Assembly: GCF_029227915.1 (NCBI RefSeq)
Contig: NC_079880.1
Coordinates: forward strand, 13,970,001 to 14,034,000
DNA: 64,000 bases
Source of the DNA: Hydractinia symbiolongicarpus
Taxonomy: Eukaryota; Cnidaria; Hydrozoa; Anthoathecata; Hydractiniidae
Reading direction: 5' to 3'
Under the pieces are notes generated by a model that was given only the letters and a program-made list of their open reading frames with translations, was not told where the DNA came from and made no database searches. The translations under genes and the position numbers were made by a program. Positions 36,148 to 48,964 of this stretch are shown piece after piece (position 1 is the stretch's first letter; the number at the start of each line of letters is the position of its first letter).

Positions 36148-38266
36148 CTTTACTCGTATAACAATTTATAACAAAGCTCCTAACTAATGAAATCACTTTA
36201 TTTTATCAAATGATTTGATTTAGCCAAACAGCAAAATTAATTTTCGTCAAAACGTTTTGATGTTGATTCCATTCAAGGGAATAATAAAAATTACCTGTGA
36301 CTTTTGTGTAATAAAGTTTACATCACAATGGTTTTTATGAGAACAATAAAATAAATTAACCATGACTTTTTTAAAACAAAAATTTTATATCAATTTAAAA
36401 AAGCACACAAAAAAATAAAAGTTTAGCAAAAGTGATATGTAACCGCGGCTGTATCTTTAGTGAAAACAACACATCTAAGTGTCACAGAGACACGGAACTG
36501 GCGTGTTATTATATAGATACTAAAAATATTAATTTCCCTTTTATGATAGAATTATAGTTATTACAAAGTTGACAGTAACAATATATAACCTCTTTTGTCT
36601 TTTTAAAGCAAGCAGAATTCATGAGTTACGGCTAGTTTCATCACCTGCCTAAACTCTTATTTTATTTATTTACTTCAACACTTCCACTGTGCGTGCGATA
36701 AACACGCGTTCTTGTTTTGTTTTTTACTTTTTTAAGAACAACTCTCGATGTATAAAGTTGTTCAGCTTGCAAATAGTATTTTAAACAAACAACTAAACAA
36801 TATAGTGGATTCGACTATATCCACTATTTTATGTACTTTTTGTCCTATCAAAAGCAGATAGCTACTAATATTTCTAATTCCGTTTTTAACATCGGCAAGT
36901 GAAATTCGACAAGTTAAAAGTGCATTAATCATTGCTGATGGGCATTATATTCGAACATTTACTGCAATGAATTTTAGAACAAAATTGTAGGTCAAGAATC
37001 TGATAAACGATGTAATTAAAATTACAAAAGGTCATTTCTTCCTAAGACAGAATTTTTTATTTGTTTCCGGATTTTTTCATCTTTTTTAAACTTATACTTG
37101 CCTACTTTGCCCTTAATATGTCGAAGAAAAGTATAATTGGATTAGACGAAATGATATTTATAAAAAAGTTATAATGAAAAAAAAGGTAATTGTTTGGTAA
37201 CTTTCATTATTGCTACACCCATACCTCATCAATAAAAAGGTAGGGGTGTTATGTTATGGACAAGTCAGCACCCACCTCCCTGAATTCAAAAAATGGCAAA
37301 CACCAAGGATATCTCACACAAGTAATCTGACACTGTTTTTCCGCACTTTACGCCAATCCAGGTTTTTTTTCTTCCTTAGACGTATCAGCCGCCATCACAT
37401 TTTAGATCATTAGTAAAATCAGGCTTGTATACTCTGGTCATATGGCATTTACGCAATAATGCCACATAATGGAATTAACTTTTTGGCAACAAAAATAAAA
37501 TACGCTGATTCAACAAAATAAATTTATAGCCTGCCATGTTGAATCTTCACACTGCTAAACCACCATTACTGCATCACAACATAGCCGGTCGGTCACATCT
37601 GTTTGGAAGTAAGTGCTGCCTGCGCTAAACACTGTTTTTCACAAAAAATTGTTTTCTCCAGAAATCCTTTTAATTATTTTTTTTCAATTTTCAGACAACC
37701 CGGACATAAATAAGTGAAAAAATTATGTGTCGCGTCAATATTAAATTGGGGGAAAGAGGGTTTGTATTTTTTTAAAATTCCACTAATATTACATCTAGGG
37801 TTGTAGGTGAGAAAAATTCGGTTTTATTACTACAAACGATTTCTTGTCCACCGAGATGTCTAGCTTGCACTCTAAAGGTACAAGTGAATGTTTTTTATGA
37901 GACAACATTTTTGCGGGCGCTTTTTTAACAAACCGAAATCTTGCTCTAAAAACTCTCTGCAAATGCCAAGAATTTTTTTGTTTGCTTTAACTTCCCCTTA
38001 ATATTTCCTATTTAATTTTGCGAATAAATACTTCAAAGATACGAGAACGATTACATAGATTCTTACTACAGATCTAGTCTGTATACCAACTTAAAATATC
38101 GCATGAAGAGCTTTTTTTAAAAAGAAACACACCAAAACAAAAATATTTACTATATATTTTGTATTATTTTTATAAAAACCGCCGCTAAACTTTCCACTCT
38201 AACCGTGTGTCACAATTATAGCTGTATTAAAATGCTACAAAATTCAAATAATTTTCCTAACTCAGT
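36148..38266. other. Non-coding DNA
   Basis: No gene supported. AT-rich, with a short inverted word pair 'atagtggattcgac'/'tatatccactat' near 36,800-36,830. Confidence 0.4.
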
Positions 38267-39070
38267 TCATAGTACTGCGTATCTCATAAAAATAGCCCGA
38301 CTTTTCGGATCCGATTCACATTCGTAACGCGTTCTATACCCAGCGTAAATCTCGTAGGGAAGTGACTTCATTACGCCCTTTTCCTCCAACTTTTTAATCC
38401 TGTCGTAATCTATATAGGATTCAGTTAAATAACTGTATTTTGCTAAGATAATTAATTGGCCACCACTCTTGATAATTCGAGAAATCTCTTCGAAACACTC
38501 AGTACCAGGATATGACACAGCACCGAAAAATACGCCTGTGGCGCAAACAACATCATAGGTATCCGATGGAATGTCGAGAAGCCCCTCCACACCTCTACCT
38601 ACGAACAATTTCTTCATCACGTTTTTTTCACGGGCCATGTCCAACAAATCCTGATTGCAATCAGCACCGTCAATATCAGTGAAACCGAATGTTTTTAAAT
38701 TATCTGCCACTGGACCTGTCCCACATCCAAAATCTAATATCTTTATGTCTTTATTATCTTTATATAAGTCGTTGATCTTCTCAGCAAGCCTGTATGGAGC
38801 ATACACTTCAGTAATACGTAAAACGGTATCGTAAATTTTAGAATATTTTGTATACAACTGCTGTTGCTTTTCAAATTCCATCTCTATATCTTCTTCTCCA
38901 TGTTGTCGACTTTCAATAATTATATCCTGATATTCTCTGGACCATACTTCTTTAAGCACCTTTTCGTTTTCATAACTTTCAACACGCTCCATTCTGAATT
39001 CGTTTCTTAACAAACTGCAAACTCCTTTTAACTGAAATCCTCCCTGATAATAATTCAGATTCACCACCAT
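38267..39070 (-). CDS. SAM-dependent methyltransferase, METTL27-like
   Basis: An intact 267-residue single-exon frame. After an N-terminal leader (a second Met at residue 27 is an alternative start) and a helical segment (YTKYSKIYDTVLR), the class I methyltransferase fold is clear: motif I ILDFGCGTGPVADNL at about residues 108-122, an acidic residue after strand 2 (DGADCN), motif IV region YDVVCATGVF, and the post-motif IRIIKSGGQLIILAK-like strand. Order and spacing match METTL27 (WBSCR27) proteins, which are about 240-250 residues long. The substrate of that family is not established. Cytosolic location is inferred from the lack of a signal or membrane segment. Absence of introns in an intron-bearing genome could mean an old retrocopy or natural intron loss. 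No lesion is seen. Confidence 0.88.
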   Translation of the reverse strand: MVVNLNYYQGGFQLKGVCSLLRNEFRMERVESYENEKVLKEVWSREYQDIIIESRQHGEEDIEMEFEKQQQLYTKYSKIYDTVLRITEVYAPYRLAEKINDLYKDNKDIKILDFGCGTGPVADNLKTFGFTDIDGADCNQDLLDMAREKNVMKKLFVGRGVEGLLDIPSDTYDVVCATGVFFGAVSYPGTECFEEISRIIKSGGQLIILAKYSYLTESYIDYDRIKKLEEKGVMKSLPYEIYAGYRTRYECESDPKSRAIFMRYAVL

Positions 39071-39354
39071 TTACATTGTTCAATTAATAATTAGTCTCCT
39101 CCGTATTGCCTCTTTGACTTGTCATAATATGTTAGCTTGATAAAATCAACACTTTTTTTTGTATTGTGCAATGTGTTGCATACATTCTAAAATATTTGTT
39201 ATTTGCTATTTTCTTTGTAAACAGATCTAAATTTTTATAAATATTCATTGAAATGAATGACAAGATTGATCCAAGCTTTCAAGAGTACACAACGAACAAG
39301 ATTAAAACAAACTGTTAATATTTTATGCGTGATGAGCGTCTTCATATTAAGTAG
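39071..39354. other. Upstream region of the METTL27-like gene
   Basis: It must hold the minus-strand promoter. No TATA box at a convincing distance was recognised. Confidence 0.3.
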
Positions 39355-39488
39355 ATATACAATAGGTAAACATAGGTTATTGAGATTTATTAACCCGAGG
39401 TGATTTATATTCAACGACGCGCAGCGGAGTTGAATATAATATCACCGAGGGTTAATAAATCCAATAACCTATGTTTACCTATTGTATA
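39355..39488. repeat. Large near-perfect palindrome
   Basis: A left arm of about 61 bp (39,355-39,415) pairs with a right arm of about 60 bp (39,429-39,488) around a 13-bp GC-rich spacer (gacgcgcagcgga). Only a handful of mismatches or one-base gaps were seen. It would fold into a long hairpin or cruciform and is typical of a foldback element. Confidence 0.92.
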
Positions 39489-39493
39489 TATGT

Positions 39494-39702
39494 TTTATTA
39501 TATACCCAAAAGAGATTGTTATAATTAATATTACTTTTTTTTTAATTACGATAAAAATTAATGAGGCGGAAAGGATAAAATCAAAACATGCGTTTACGAA
39601 TGTTTTGTCAAAACTATTGTTACGTCACAAGCATTGAATAATACGGGTGGAATACGATTATTTATTCAATGGCTGTTTTTGCTTACGGGTATATAATAAT
39701 AG
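39494..39702. mobile_element. MITE with TTATTATATACCC ends
   Basis: TTATTATATACCC near 39,495-39,507 is mirrored by GGGTATATAATAA at 39,687-39,699. It directly follows the palindrome, so the two may be halves of one compound foldback element. No coding content. Confidence 0.6.
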
Positions 39703-42700
39703 TTGTTATTATTACACTAACAATGACTATAAAAAACATTTTTAAAAAATAAACATGCCCTTGATGACTTATACGCGTTAAAACTTGAACGTAATAGAGC
39801 GAAGTAAATCTCTAAAAGGCACACGCATTCGTCTATAGGAATATAGAAGGGTTTGGAAAGTATATTCGCATTAAACATATGTTTCTGATCATGTCTCCTA
39901 AGACGCATGAATCAGGTAATTACGGGTGAATTCAAATGACGACAAATGGCCACAAATGACAACAAACCAGACACAAGTCAGACTACAATTTGCTGCTAAA
40001 ATATTTAATGTTATAGCTACACAATTGTTTAAGAACAAACTATAAAAGGACATACAACTTCAGAGGTCCAAAACTTTAGAACATGTTAAGAATATATTGT
40101 CAATACCTGGAACTACCGGAATGCTCTTTTAACCTTCAAAAAAGGTCAACATAATAGTAAAATTAAGGACATTTCAAGGCTTTGAATTAAAAGCAGTAAG
40201 AGATTTGGAGTTTAAATTCAAGTTTAGTGTTCCTATTAAAAAATGTGTAGCCAGTTTCTCGTGAAAGCAATGGACTTGAAATGCTATCTCTGTATCTTTA
40301 TGAAGGAGCGCAATATCAAATAACATTTAAATAACATCAGAAAACATAGATACTGTTATTTTTACGCTAGTAATACATTAGAAATAATTCCGCTACAGTA
40401 GGCATTTTTTACATTTAACAGAAAATTCCTAGTTTGACTCTGAAAAAATCTTTAAATGTCTGTGCATATCAAAGGATAAAAAGCGAATATAAACGAAAAC
40501 GTCTCTTTCATACAAAAGTAGTTAAAAAGTCAGCACTAAAATCAACAAAGGAGTTGTAAAGCTCACACGCTATTATGAATATCAAAACACAACCCGATGT
40601 CCCTGACAAGGTTGTTAACTTATCTTTTAATTTTTTTACTTAAGTTGACAGAAACAGTAACTTTTTCATCTAATGTAGGGATTCGTTTCTGCTCTATTTT
40701 AGCGATCGAACATCGCTCTTTTTCTACTTTGTAACGAAATGTTAAGGAAAATGTGAGGTGATTTTTTCTCACCTAAATGAACGTCCGATCATGGAATATC
40801 TATTACAATTCAGTTCCCAACGCTTCAAACGGGTGAATTTATGGTACAACATAATAGAATTGCGAAAGGTATGCTGTCATAATTCAACCAACCTGTGGTT
40901 ATGTGTTCTCTTTTAAATTCCGACTAAAAGCCGAACTTCAGTTACAAATGATCTTTGTATATAACAAAATTTTAGGTAGATCGTCAACCCTAATTATCTG
41001 TGCAGCTCATTGCCTTTTGTCTTTCCTTAGAAGTTAAAAAAAAAATTAAAAAGAAACTTTTGTTTTTATCTTAAGACCCCTTAGTACTTAAAACAATCAT
41101 TTTCAGGAGAAGTTTAAAAAAAAGCTTCCAGGAAAAAAGAGCGCGCTTTGAAGAAAAAATACACAAGCCCGTTTATTCATAACTTTGTAGTTGCGTCACG
41201 ATATCTCCCGGGAGTTTTACACTGCAGTACGTCACAGTTGGGTTATTCTTAAAAGTTGGCGTTGTGAATTAGCGAGAAAAAAATCGGTGAAAAAAGTAAG
41301 TAAACGTTTCTTTTATATCTCGAGTATAAAAGCAAATGTTACAAAAATACGTTTAGATTGTTAACTCCCAACACATGAGGAATTGATTTAGACAAACTTT
41401 TTTTGCCACGGAAGGAAAGTTTTAACTCAAATTTACCTGTTTTGATAGCAATACTGAAATCATTTTTGACATCAATCGAGTCCCGCTATCTTGAACTTTC
41501 AATAGACCAGACAAAAGGCTTAAGATAGCGCGATTTTTAAAATAGCGCCACTTCGGCATAAAGAGTCTACACCAAGAAAAAATCAAGAAAGCCGAATTTT
41601 TATCTTTTTGATGGGTCGCGGTGTTACTGAAAAACACGGATCTCAAAGATAGCTGTTGGAACTCATTGCCCTACCTTTAAAAGTTTAAAAACAGTTAAAA
41701 ATATGGAAACTAGACACGCAAACAAAACATTCAGACCACATTTTTAAAAAAACTTAAAATGTAATTCATTGAAGTAAAAATTAATTGCGAAATAAGATAA
41801 GACCATTGCCAAAGTGAATTATACTTATTTCCTTTGGCTGACCATTCATCTTCAGATTTCTACATTACCGTTTTAAGCTATTTAATGTACTCAATATATT
41901 TATCTTTGTTGGCTATTTGGTGAAGATTCAAATTCCAGTTTTTGCTATTATGAGTATTTTTCTATTATTATTTGCACACCGAATGTTGAACATGATACTG
42001 TTAATCCGATATATGATGTATATAATACTCCTCTTAGCCAATCACATTCGATATATTTTTTGATGCTAACGATCACACAGCGTTTGAGAATTAAAATATA
42101 TTCAACCTGATCACATCATTTAGTGCCCTTCTAAGCTTTCCTCTGTCTTTATCTTTTTACAAAGGTTTTCTTTCGTACTTTTGATTCTATGATTCAAAAC
42201 TCTTTGTGCTTTACCTTTCCATTTGACATCTTTAATGCTTTTGAAATTAGTTGTAATACGCTAGTGTGCTTGCTCAGTACACGAATGGGTAACATTTTTA
42301 CATTGCTTTTACTACCGAAGATTTCGCTGCTATAACGTACGGATTATACCACGAAAGTAGGAGATTAAATATGCGTATTAACGTACTCATCTCACTGTCG
42401 TAATAGCGGTATATTGTCCGTCTTGCTCAAAAGTCTGTATAATAATAGCCGTATTCTGTTTAAAATGATAGACGAATCTTTACGTACTAATTAGTTATGT
42501 GTAGGTATGTACCGCCGGCTAATCCTTTGATTTTTCTACAGGCTCAGGGCTAGTTTATTTATAGTAACTAAGTACATAATTCAGTCAGTGCTTTTTAAAC
42601 ATTTTTAGTAAAAAAAAAAAGTACATAATATAAATTTAACTGCTTGAGTTTCACATTGCACGCAATGATAAACTCAACCGGTTAAATCTTAGATTTTAAA

Positions 42701-43126
42701 TCTGAATGTTTCTCTCCAAAGAATATGCTTACAATGCAATTCTTCCTTTTTCAAGGAGTTAATTTAATTTTTTTTGAAAAAAAAGCAGGACCCTTGAATA
42801 AATAGCAACGAATTACATTTAATTACAATTAGTTGATAATCTAGGTGAAGTGTCCATTGAAGAAATAAGTGAAGCAGAACATAAACGCATGTTAGCATAA
42901 TTTAATTAGCTATTTTCTAATTTCTCCTTCGTTGTGCATTAAGTTTCAAATATGCCAGTTTTCTTTGTAAAGGAAAAATTAGCTTTTTATTTAACAAAAA
43001 CATGAAGGTAAGGAATTAAACGTTACGAGCTTCAACAAAAAAGGAGTTTCATAGTGAATAAAATTTTCTTCATGACTCTTCATGTTTTAAATTTCCTTTA
43101 AGAATACATTACTATTTACCACTTTG
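39703..43126. other. Long non-coding stretch
   Basis: No gene supported. 42,655-42,775 is a diverged copy of 48,965-49,090 (shared 'aatgataaactc', 'aaagaatatgct', 'aattcttcctttttc'). Confidence 0.4.
42655..42775. repeat. Dispersed repeat C, copy 1
   Basis: About 120 bp in the same orientation as 48,965-49,090, with several substitutions and small indels. Family not recognised. Confidence 0.65.
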
Positions 43127-45144
43127 TCATGCACTCATCGCGGAGCTAACTTTGTCTTTAGCGTGTTCTTGCATTTTTGTACGAAAAGCTGTTGATGTAT
43201 TCTGTTTTGATTTAAACCACACTACATACACTTTGTTTCCATGCATTACAATAAGAAGTGTAACATTAATGCTTAAAATCAACATAACTTGCAAGAATGC
43301 TTGTGTAATAGGATTCATAGCGCTGTAGTATAGTGGCATCATACAAGCTGACATCAGAACTGACAATAAGTTTGTCATAGTAATTAACTTTGTGTCGTTA
43401 AAAAAGGATGATAACTTCCATGCTCTTAATCCTTGAACAACAACAATCAACATAATAACAACGCAGCACAACCGCTGCTGATTTAAATGACCACCAGTGT
43501 TACAGTATACAGATCTTCTCAAAGTTTGTTTATTCATGTGTTCAATAACAATGGGTGGTGTTTTCGACAGCGTAGCAGCTGCTGTTAGGACTTGCACAGA
43601 AAAAAATAACACAACCCAGATCAAAATCAGTTAGTGTCGCGAAGACTTTTTCTTGCTTGGAAACTCGTAACTTTGAATTAAATATGAAAATAAGTTTTTG
43701 TGTTTTGATAAATATCACCGAACATATAACTGTCAGAAAGAGGCCTGTGATATGTCTATTTTGACATTTAAACAAGACTGGATCACCGACATATATCACA
43801 GGGGTTACAAAAAAGAGTATTAAATGGCAGCATTGTTGAATTGCAGAGTGAAGTGTGTTGGCAGATTATATAATTGGCGTTCTGCGGTATTTGTAAAACG
43901 TGGCAAATATGACTACAGCTGCTACTGTTCCCACTGCTGAGAAAGCCGCTACAACAGTTCCTTGAGTACTATTATATGAAAGATATGTGCTGCGGTGTGG
44001 GTCGTAACATTGTGTTCTCTCTGTATTTGATACCAACAGCCTGGTGCATTTAGTACAACCTCCTGTTCCGCTTTCTGGTGTTATGCTCCCTTTTTGCACT
44101 GTATTTCCAATACTTATGACCATGTACTTTGTTATCAGAGAAAATCATGAGAATTTGTTTGCATCCTGCTGGACAATCTTGTTTTTGACAACTCGTTCTG
44201 GGCGGTTCTGTACTTTGCCCTCCCCAATGAAGTTTTAATGGTTGATCAGCAACATTAAAACTCTTGCAAATTCTATAAAGGTTTTGGTTGATTTTAACTT
44301 CAGGGTATTCTTTGCTGCTTGTGTTTCTATAAAAGCAATTATTTGGGACATACTCTTGTATTGAAATGTTTTAGAAAAAAGAAAGGAAACATCCCCAGCA
44401 TACCATTTAACTCCAAGGTCAAAAACTTAGCAATGCTTAATACCTCCTTTGTAAATGATATGTTATAACCATAGTCAACGCCACCAACTAGCAGAATGGA
44501 ACCATCACTGGCAATGTTACAAATGGGGTGTAATCATTCCAAATCCAGTTACGTCGTCTCAATCCCAACTCGTTTGAAATGTGTACCAGTTCGAAAAAGC
44601 TCTCGCGATACTGAGTCGTAGCAGAATAGCATATAATGATTTTTTGCTCTTTCTTTCATTTGATTGCTCTGACTACTTCTCGCATTCTAGTTGTGTCGTT
44701 ATAATTAAGGTTGTAACGTTCAACACATAATCCTAAGTCTTTTCCGACCAAATCATTCCACGCGCCTTGGTAAGCAATGTCTTTAGTATTTTCGGTTAAA
44801 GCTAAAAGTGCAATGTTGTTTAGATTGAAGGTTAGTATTACAGAAAGAACTTGTTCGCTGAATGTGTTGACAAGATTTTGGTTAATATTAGGATATCGCT
44901 GATGATCTATCCACACCTTTTCTTTTCCCAATATTAGCACAGTCATTTGAAATGGCAAAACTAAACTTGCGACTCTTAATGTAAGATCTAATGGTAAATG
45001 AGACAATATAGTATAAATATTTGATTCGCCATTTGAAATAAACTTTTGGTCCAATAAAAATGTTAACACCGTCTGTTGTATTATCTGAAAATCCATGCAA
45101 ACAAAATACTGTGTGTAATAAATGTTAAATCCTAAGCCAATCAA
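43127..45144 (-). pseudogene. Class C (family 3) GPCR, broken
   Basis: Homology runs on the minus strand from 45.14 to 43.13 kb without needing introns. First comes the second part of a Venus-flytrap ligand domain (IINQNLVNTFSEQ-like region, FNLNNIALLALTEN, then KIIICYSATTQ and GGVDYGY, about 45.0-44.4 kb). Then a cysteine-rich linker (CPAGC; GGCTKCTRLL; C in TERTQC), TM1 (VVAAFSAVGTVAAVVIFATF), TM2-TM3 (HLILFFVTPVIYVG; CQNRHITGLF; FIKTQKLIFIF) and TM4-TM7 ending in KVYVVW and a basic tail. Lesions: TGA 44,656-44,658, frame changes near 44.5, 44.1 and 43.62 kb, and TAA 43,866-43,868. The family includes GABA-B and metabotropic glutamate receptors; the exact subfamily is not decided here. The lesion count argues for a pseudogene rather than sequencing error. 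Confidence 0.8.
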
Positions 45145-45606
45145 AAGCCGAGAACAACAATAAAATCAAAAAAATATGGTAGCTGCATAATATGTTTTCT
45201 CGGAGTCAATCAGAAACGGCGATAATGTAAACATTGGTAAGGCATTATATAATTATCCCCTTGGTTTGCAAGCGAAAATTTCTATTTAAGAAGTACATAT
45301 ATAGCTAGCTGCCTTTTCTTGACAATAGATAAAGATCGTCCAATGAACTAACAAACTTATTGTTTCTATTTTTTATCAGTTTTATTGAATGTTTTGATCT
45401 ATAAAATACAAGACGTAAATATATTATTAGATCAGTTTAGTTCACTATCCTCCAGACATGGCATTTTTGTGGTCTTTAAATGAAAGTAATGAATGCATTT
45501 AACACTCCCCCCTATAATTTAAAAAATACCAACTATCCTCACATAGCTATATAAATATCATATACTCATTATTGTGTTGTAGATGCAAGATAATTATGTT
45601 TTATCT
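45145..45606. other. Non-coding DNA
   Basis: No gene supported between the receptor relic and the tRNA-like sequence. Confidence 0.35.
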
Positions 45607-45675
45607 TGCCCTGTCCAGGATTTGAACCTGGATCTCTCATTTGTATGAGTGTCATAGCCATTAGACCAACAGGGC
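45607..45675 (-). tRNA. tRNA-like sequence with shortened anticodon arm
   Basis: On the minus strand, acceptor GCCCTGT pairs perfectly with ACAGGGC, discriminator A. The A box TGGTCTAATGG and B box GGTTCAAATCC are good, and the T-arm CCAGG/CCTGG is perfect. The anticodon arm is wrong: CTCAT and ATGAG enclose only ACAA, so the arm is about 3-4 nt short and no standard 7-nt loop can be placed. No T4 terminator follows closely. This suggests a tRNA pseudogene or SINE-like copy with a deletion. The amino acid identity cannot be assigned. Confidence 0.55.
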
Positions 45676-45852
45676 ATAAGTATGCAAAACTTTACAGATG
45701 CCTACTTAACTTTTGTGGATATCAAAATTCAATTTTTTTTTATTATACAAGATAGACTGCTGCCTGGATGAAAATTCACCATTAAGTAGTGAATATAAAC
45801 TAATTGTTCGTAAATTAACAGAATTAGAACAGAATGTAATGTTTAATAATAT

Positions 45853-45877
45853 GGTATATATATATATATATATATTA
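45853..45877. repeat. (TA)n microsatellite
   Basis: About twelve TA units. Confidence 0.9.
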
Positions 45878-45921
45878 CATTTTTAACCTTGCTTGGATTT
45901 TTCACAGCTGAAATTTTGAAA

Positions 45922-46213
45922 CCTTATTTGGAGAAACTTTTGCAAGAGAAACTTTCACGAATTTTACGATTTTGGGGCTTTTTTACAAAACTTTTAAAAA
46001 TGACCATTTATATACAAAAGTTTAATCTAAATTGTTTATACATTTATATACAAAAGTTTAATTTAAATTGTTGGTTCACAATGTTATCCACTAACTTTTT
46101 TAAAAAAACTTTTGACGAGCAAATTCGAAAACTTAGAAATCACAAATTGCAAAAGTTTAACTTTCTACAGATATTTGGAAAGCTTTTCTAATGAAAAGTT
46201 TCTCTGAATAAAA
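45922..46213. mobile_element. MITE of the CTTTATTCGGAGA / TTCGCGAA family, diverged copy
   Basis: The left end (cttatttggagaaactttt) and the reverse complement of the right end (ttttattcagagaaactttt) match each other and the ends of the element at 54,117. The interior repeats 'caaaagtttaatctaaattgtt' and 'caaaagtttaatttaaattgtt', decayed forms of the family's GCGAAAGTTTA units. About 290 bp, non-coding. Confidence 0.7.
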
Positions 46214-46368
46214 TATGTACCCAGATCAATTGATTTCACATGACAGAAACCTTTATAGCGTCAAGTTCCTCAAAGTTTTTTTATATTTTACATTAAATAT
46301 ATAGTCCTTTTATCATTAGTTTTTAAACCATAATGTTTTACATTATATATATACTGTTATTTTATGGA

Positions 46369-47620
46369 TCAAAGTGCATTTCTGATTTTATCACAAACAA
46401 TTTTTGACTTAACTGACGAAGTATCAGTAGATGTTCCAGACATTTCTACAAATTCACATGTGCTTGTAGACCACAAGACTGTAGAACCATTATCATAGAC
46501 AACGTATCCACATGATAAAACTATCAAATGATTTAAAACCAATGCATCGAACACTTCGTTATTAGGTTCAGTCATTGTACACACAAAACAAACGAAGGAC
46601 AACCTGAAAAAATATATAGCCTGCTTTATAAAATTCTGCAGTGTCAAAGTGATGAAAAATGTGATACAAAAACAGAAAGCAGTAATGCACTTATCTCACT
46701 TTAAACTTTATATGTATATGGCTTAAACAAATAAATATAAAGCCATAATATATTATATTATATGTTTTTAAATATGTTTAGGCTGGTTTTAAAATTGGCT
46801 GTTCTTATTTTTACACCTTAAAAAGGTAAAGATATAGCTAGCTAGCTAGAGCTAGGTTTTGTGACAATTTTTTATATTTGATCTCAAATTTAATAGCTTA
46901 CTGTGTAGCTAGCTAGGAAAGATGAGCCCTCCAAAATATTAATTTACGGCCCAACTAGTACTTGTAAACAGCATTTAGTATAGATATATTGCAATGTATC
47001 TATAGCTAGTTTTGGTCTCCTTTGCCCAAGCTCTACTGCACTGCCTTTCTTTTGTTAGTTATAGTCACAACTGATCAATCCTTAGGAAGTACTTTACAAA
47101 AGCATCTATCTGGCATCACAAAAAACAGGATGTATACAATGTTCAAAGAAAAGAAAGAGAAGAAGGGGTTAAAACAGTGATACATTCACTTCTTCTTTCC
47201 CAGCACAATAATACTGTTTTTATCCATTGCGTTAGTATAGTAATTTCACAGACCGGAATTTAACAGCAGAATATTGTGCGTTGCCTCACGAATGTTTCAA
47301 ACATAAAATGCAGACCGACTCGCACCTTAATATCATCGAGACTCCAAAAGTCCAATACGCCTGATTTATATTGCACTGGCGTTCCAAACCTCTTGATATA
47401 GTTTTTCATCATACGCAAATGGATACAGAGCAATATAATAATATTCGATCCCAACAATAGATTCCTTTGGCTTGGTACTGCATTCGTGAGATGTAGAGCA
47501 TTTGCAAGAAGATATAATAATTAGTATAATACTTAGCACTTGTAACATTTTATTTAATTCTACTTGTATCATATTATCATTTAAGTTTTTTCTGTCGCTA
47601 AAAATGTACAAGTATAACAT
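46369..47620 (-). pseudogene. Possible N-terminal fragments of the class C receptor
   Basis: Two minus-strand stretches could be upstream parts of the receptor relic. At 47,548-47,366 a frame begins with a good signal peptide (MLQVLSIILIIISSC) and continues YYYIALYPFAYDE, reminiscent of the start of a Venus-flytrap domain. A frame change then leads to a second open part to 47,260. At 46,647-46,369 a frame contains LSCGYVVYDNGSTVLWSTSTC. Orientation and order fit, but the similarity is weak and splice sites were not resolved. Confidence 0.3.
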
Positions 47621-47714
47621 TCAATTACTTTTCCTAATTAATCGACCAACATATCAAAATGTAGTTATTTGGTTTGTACTTCTCGTTTTATGCTGTTTTA
47701 TTTTGCATATTTAG

Positions 47715-48964
47715 CTGAATCTTGTATTATAATTTAAGAAATCATTAAATATTTATTTCACATCAAAAGTAATTTTGTGAAGACTTACGACAGGATGCGA
47801 TGTTTTGAAAAAAGCACTGACATGGAAATAAAAATTTCTTATTAGATTCATTCTCGTGTATACATGTATGCATAAAAAGATGCGGGATAAAATAATATCG
47901 TGGGATTAAACAGGATATGTTTCTTCTATACAGAAAAGAAAAATGGAATTAGCAAATTTAATAATAGTTAAATGTAATAAAATGAAACAGTAATATGATT
48001 TGTCTTCTTTAATAATTTACCAAAAGTATACAAACTTTTCAAAAGTGAAATTAAATACAGCATGATTCAAGTTTTCAAAAGATCTTGGGCATTCACCCGT
48101 CGTGGAAAAAATACGCAAGGTATTCAGTATTGGGCAACTCATACAATTTAAGACATGAATTTCTAACAGGTGGGAGAAGTGTGAACTTATACGAAATAGG
48201 CTCTACTCTACGAAACAGTCGACACTAATAAAATTCCACACCCAATTTCAAACACATCTTGGGTGTAATCTTTTAACAGGTTTGCCCAGCGAAGGCACTT
48301 TTGTTTCAGGAACTATTATTAAAAGTGGTAAACCACCAGATGTTCTTACAAAAGGTGTGATTTAAATCTCTTTCTTATCAACACAAAAGGTTATAAGTTG
48401 ACCTCGATCAAATGGATTGTTTGTTTATTAAAGCGCAATGCTAAACAAGATAACTGAGGCAACTTATGTAAACACTGTCTTGTCGGTCAAAAAATGTTTC
48501 GAGGTGTATGTTAAGAAGTTTGGTATAGAGTATTGCTAGCTACAGCTGCATGTGTATTAGTTGAAATTTCGTTAGATTTTTTTGTTTATTGTCTTAAGGT
48601 CACAGGCTTCGTGTAGCCGTTTACGCAAATGTGTAACTTTTTGTCTGTGTGGAAGAGGAATAATTTATGTAAGATAAGGGACAGCTCTTTCATAAATGCA
48701 AAAGTGTAAGCTAAATGTAAATAGGTCTATAGATCCCCTTTCCCTGGGGATCTACAGATACGTAGACGACAAAAAGTTCAAAATGCTTTGTGTTCTCTAA
48801 AAAATCGATGTTTACAGTATGAGATATACTTAAATGTAAAATGGTTTTACCTCGTCCCAATATCAAATTTATGTTTAGCATATACTTTTCAAAGAACTAA
48901 GGACTGTTGGAACTTTTAAACAGTAGATTTTATATGCAACATCCCGAGAATGAAAATTACAAAG
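47715..48964. other. Non-coding DNA
   Basis: No gene supported. Confidence 0.4.
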
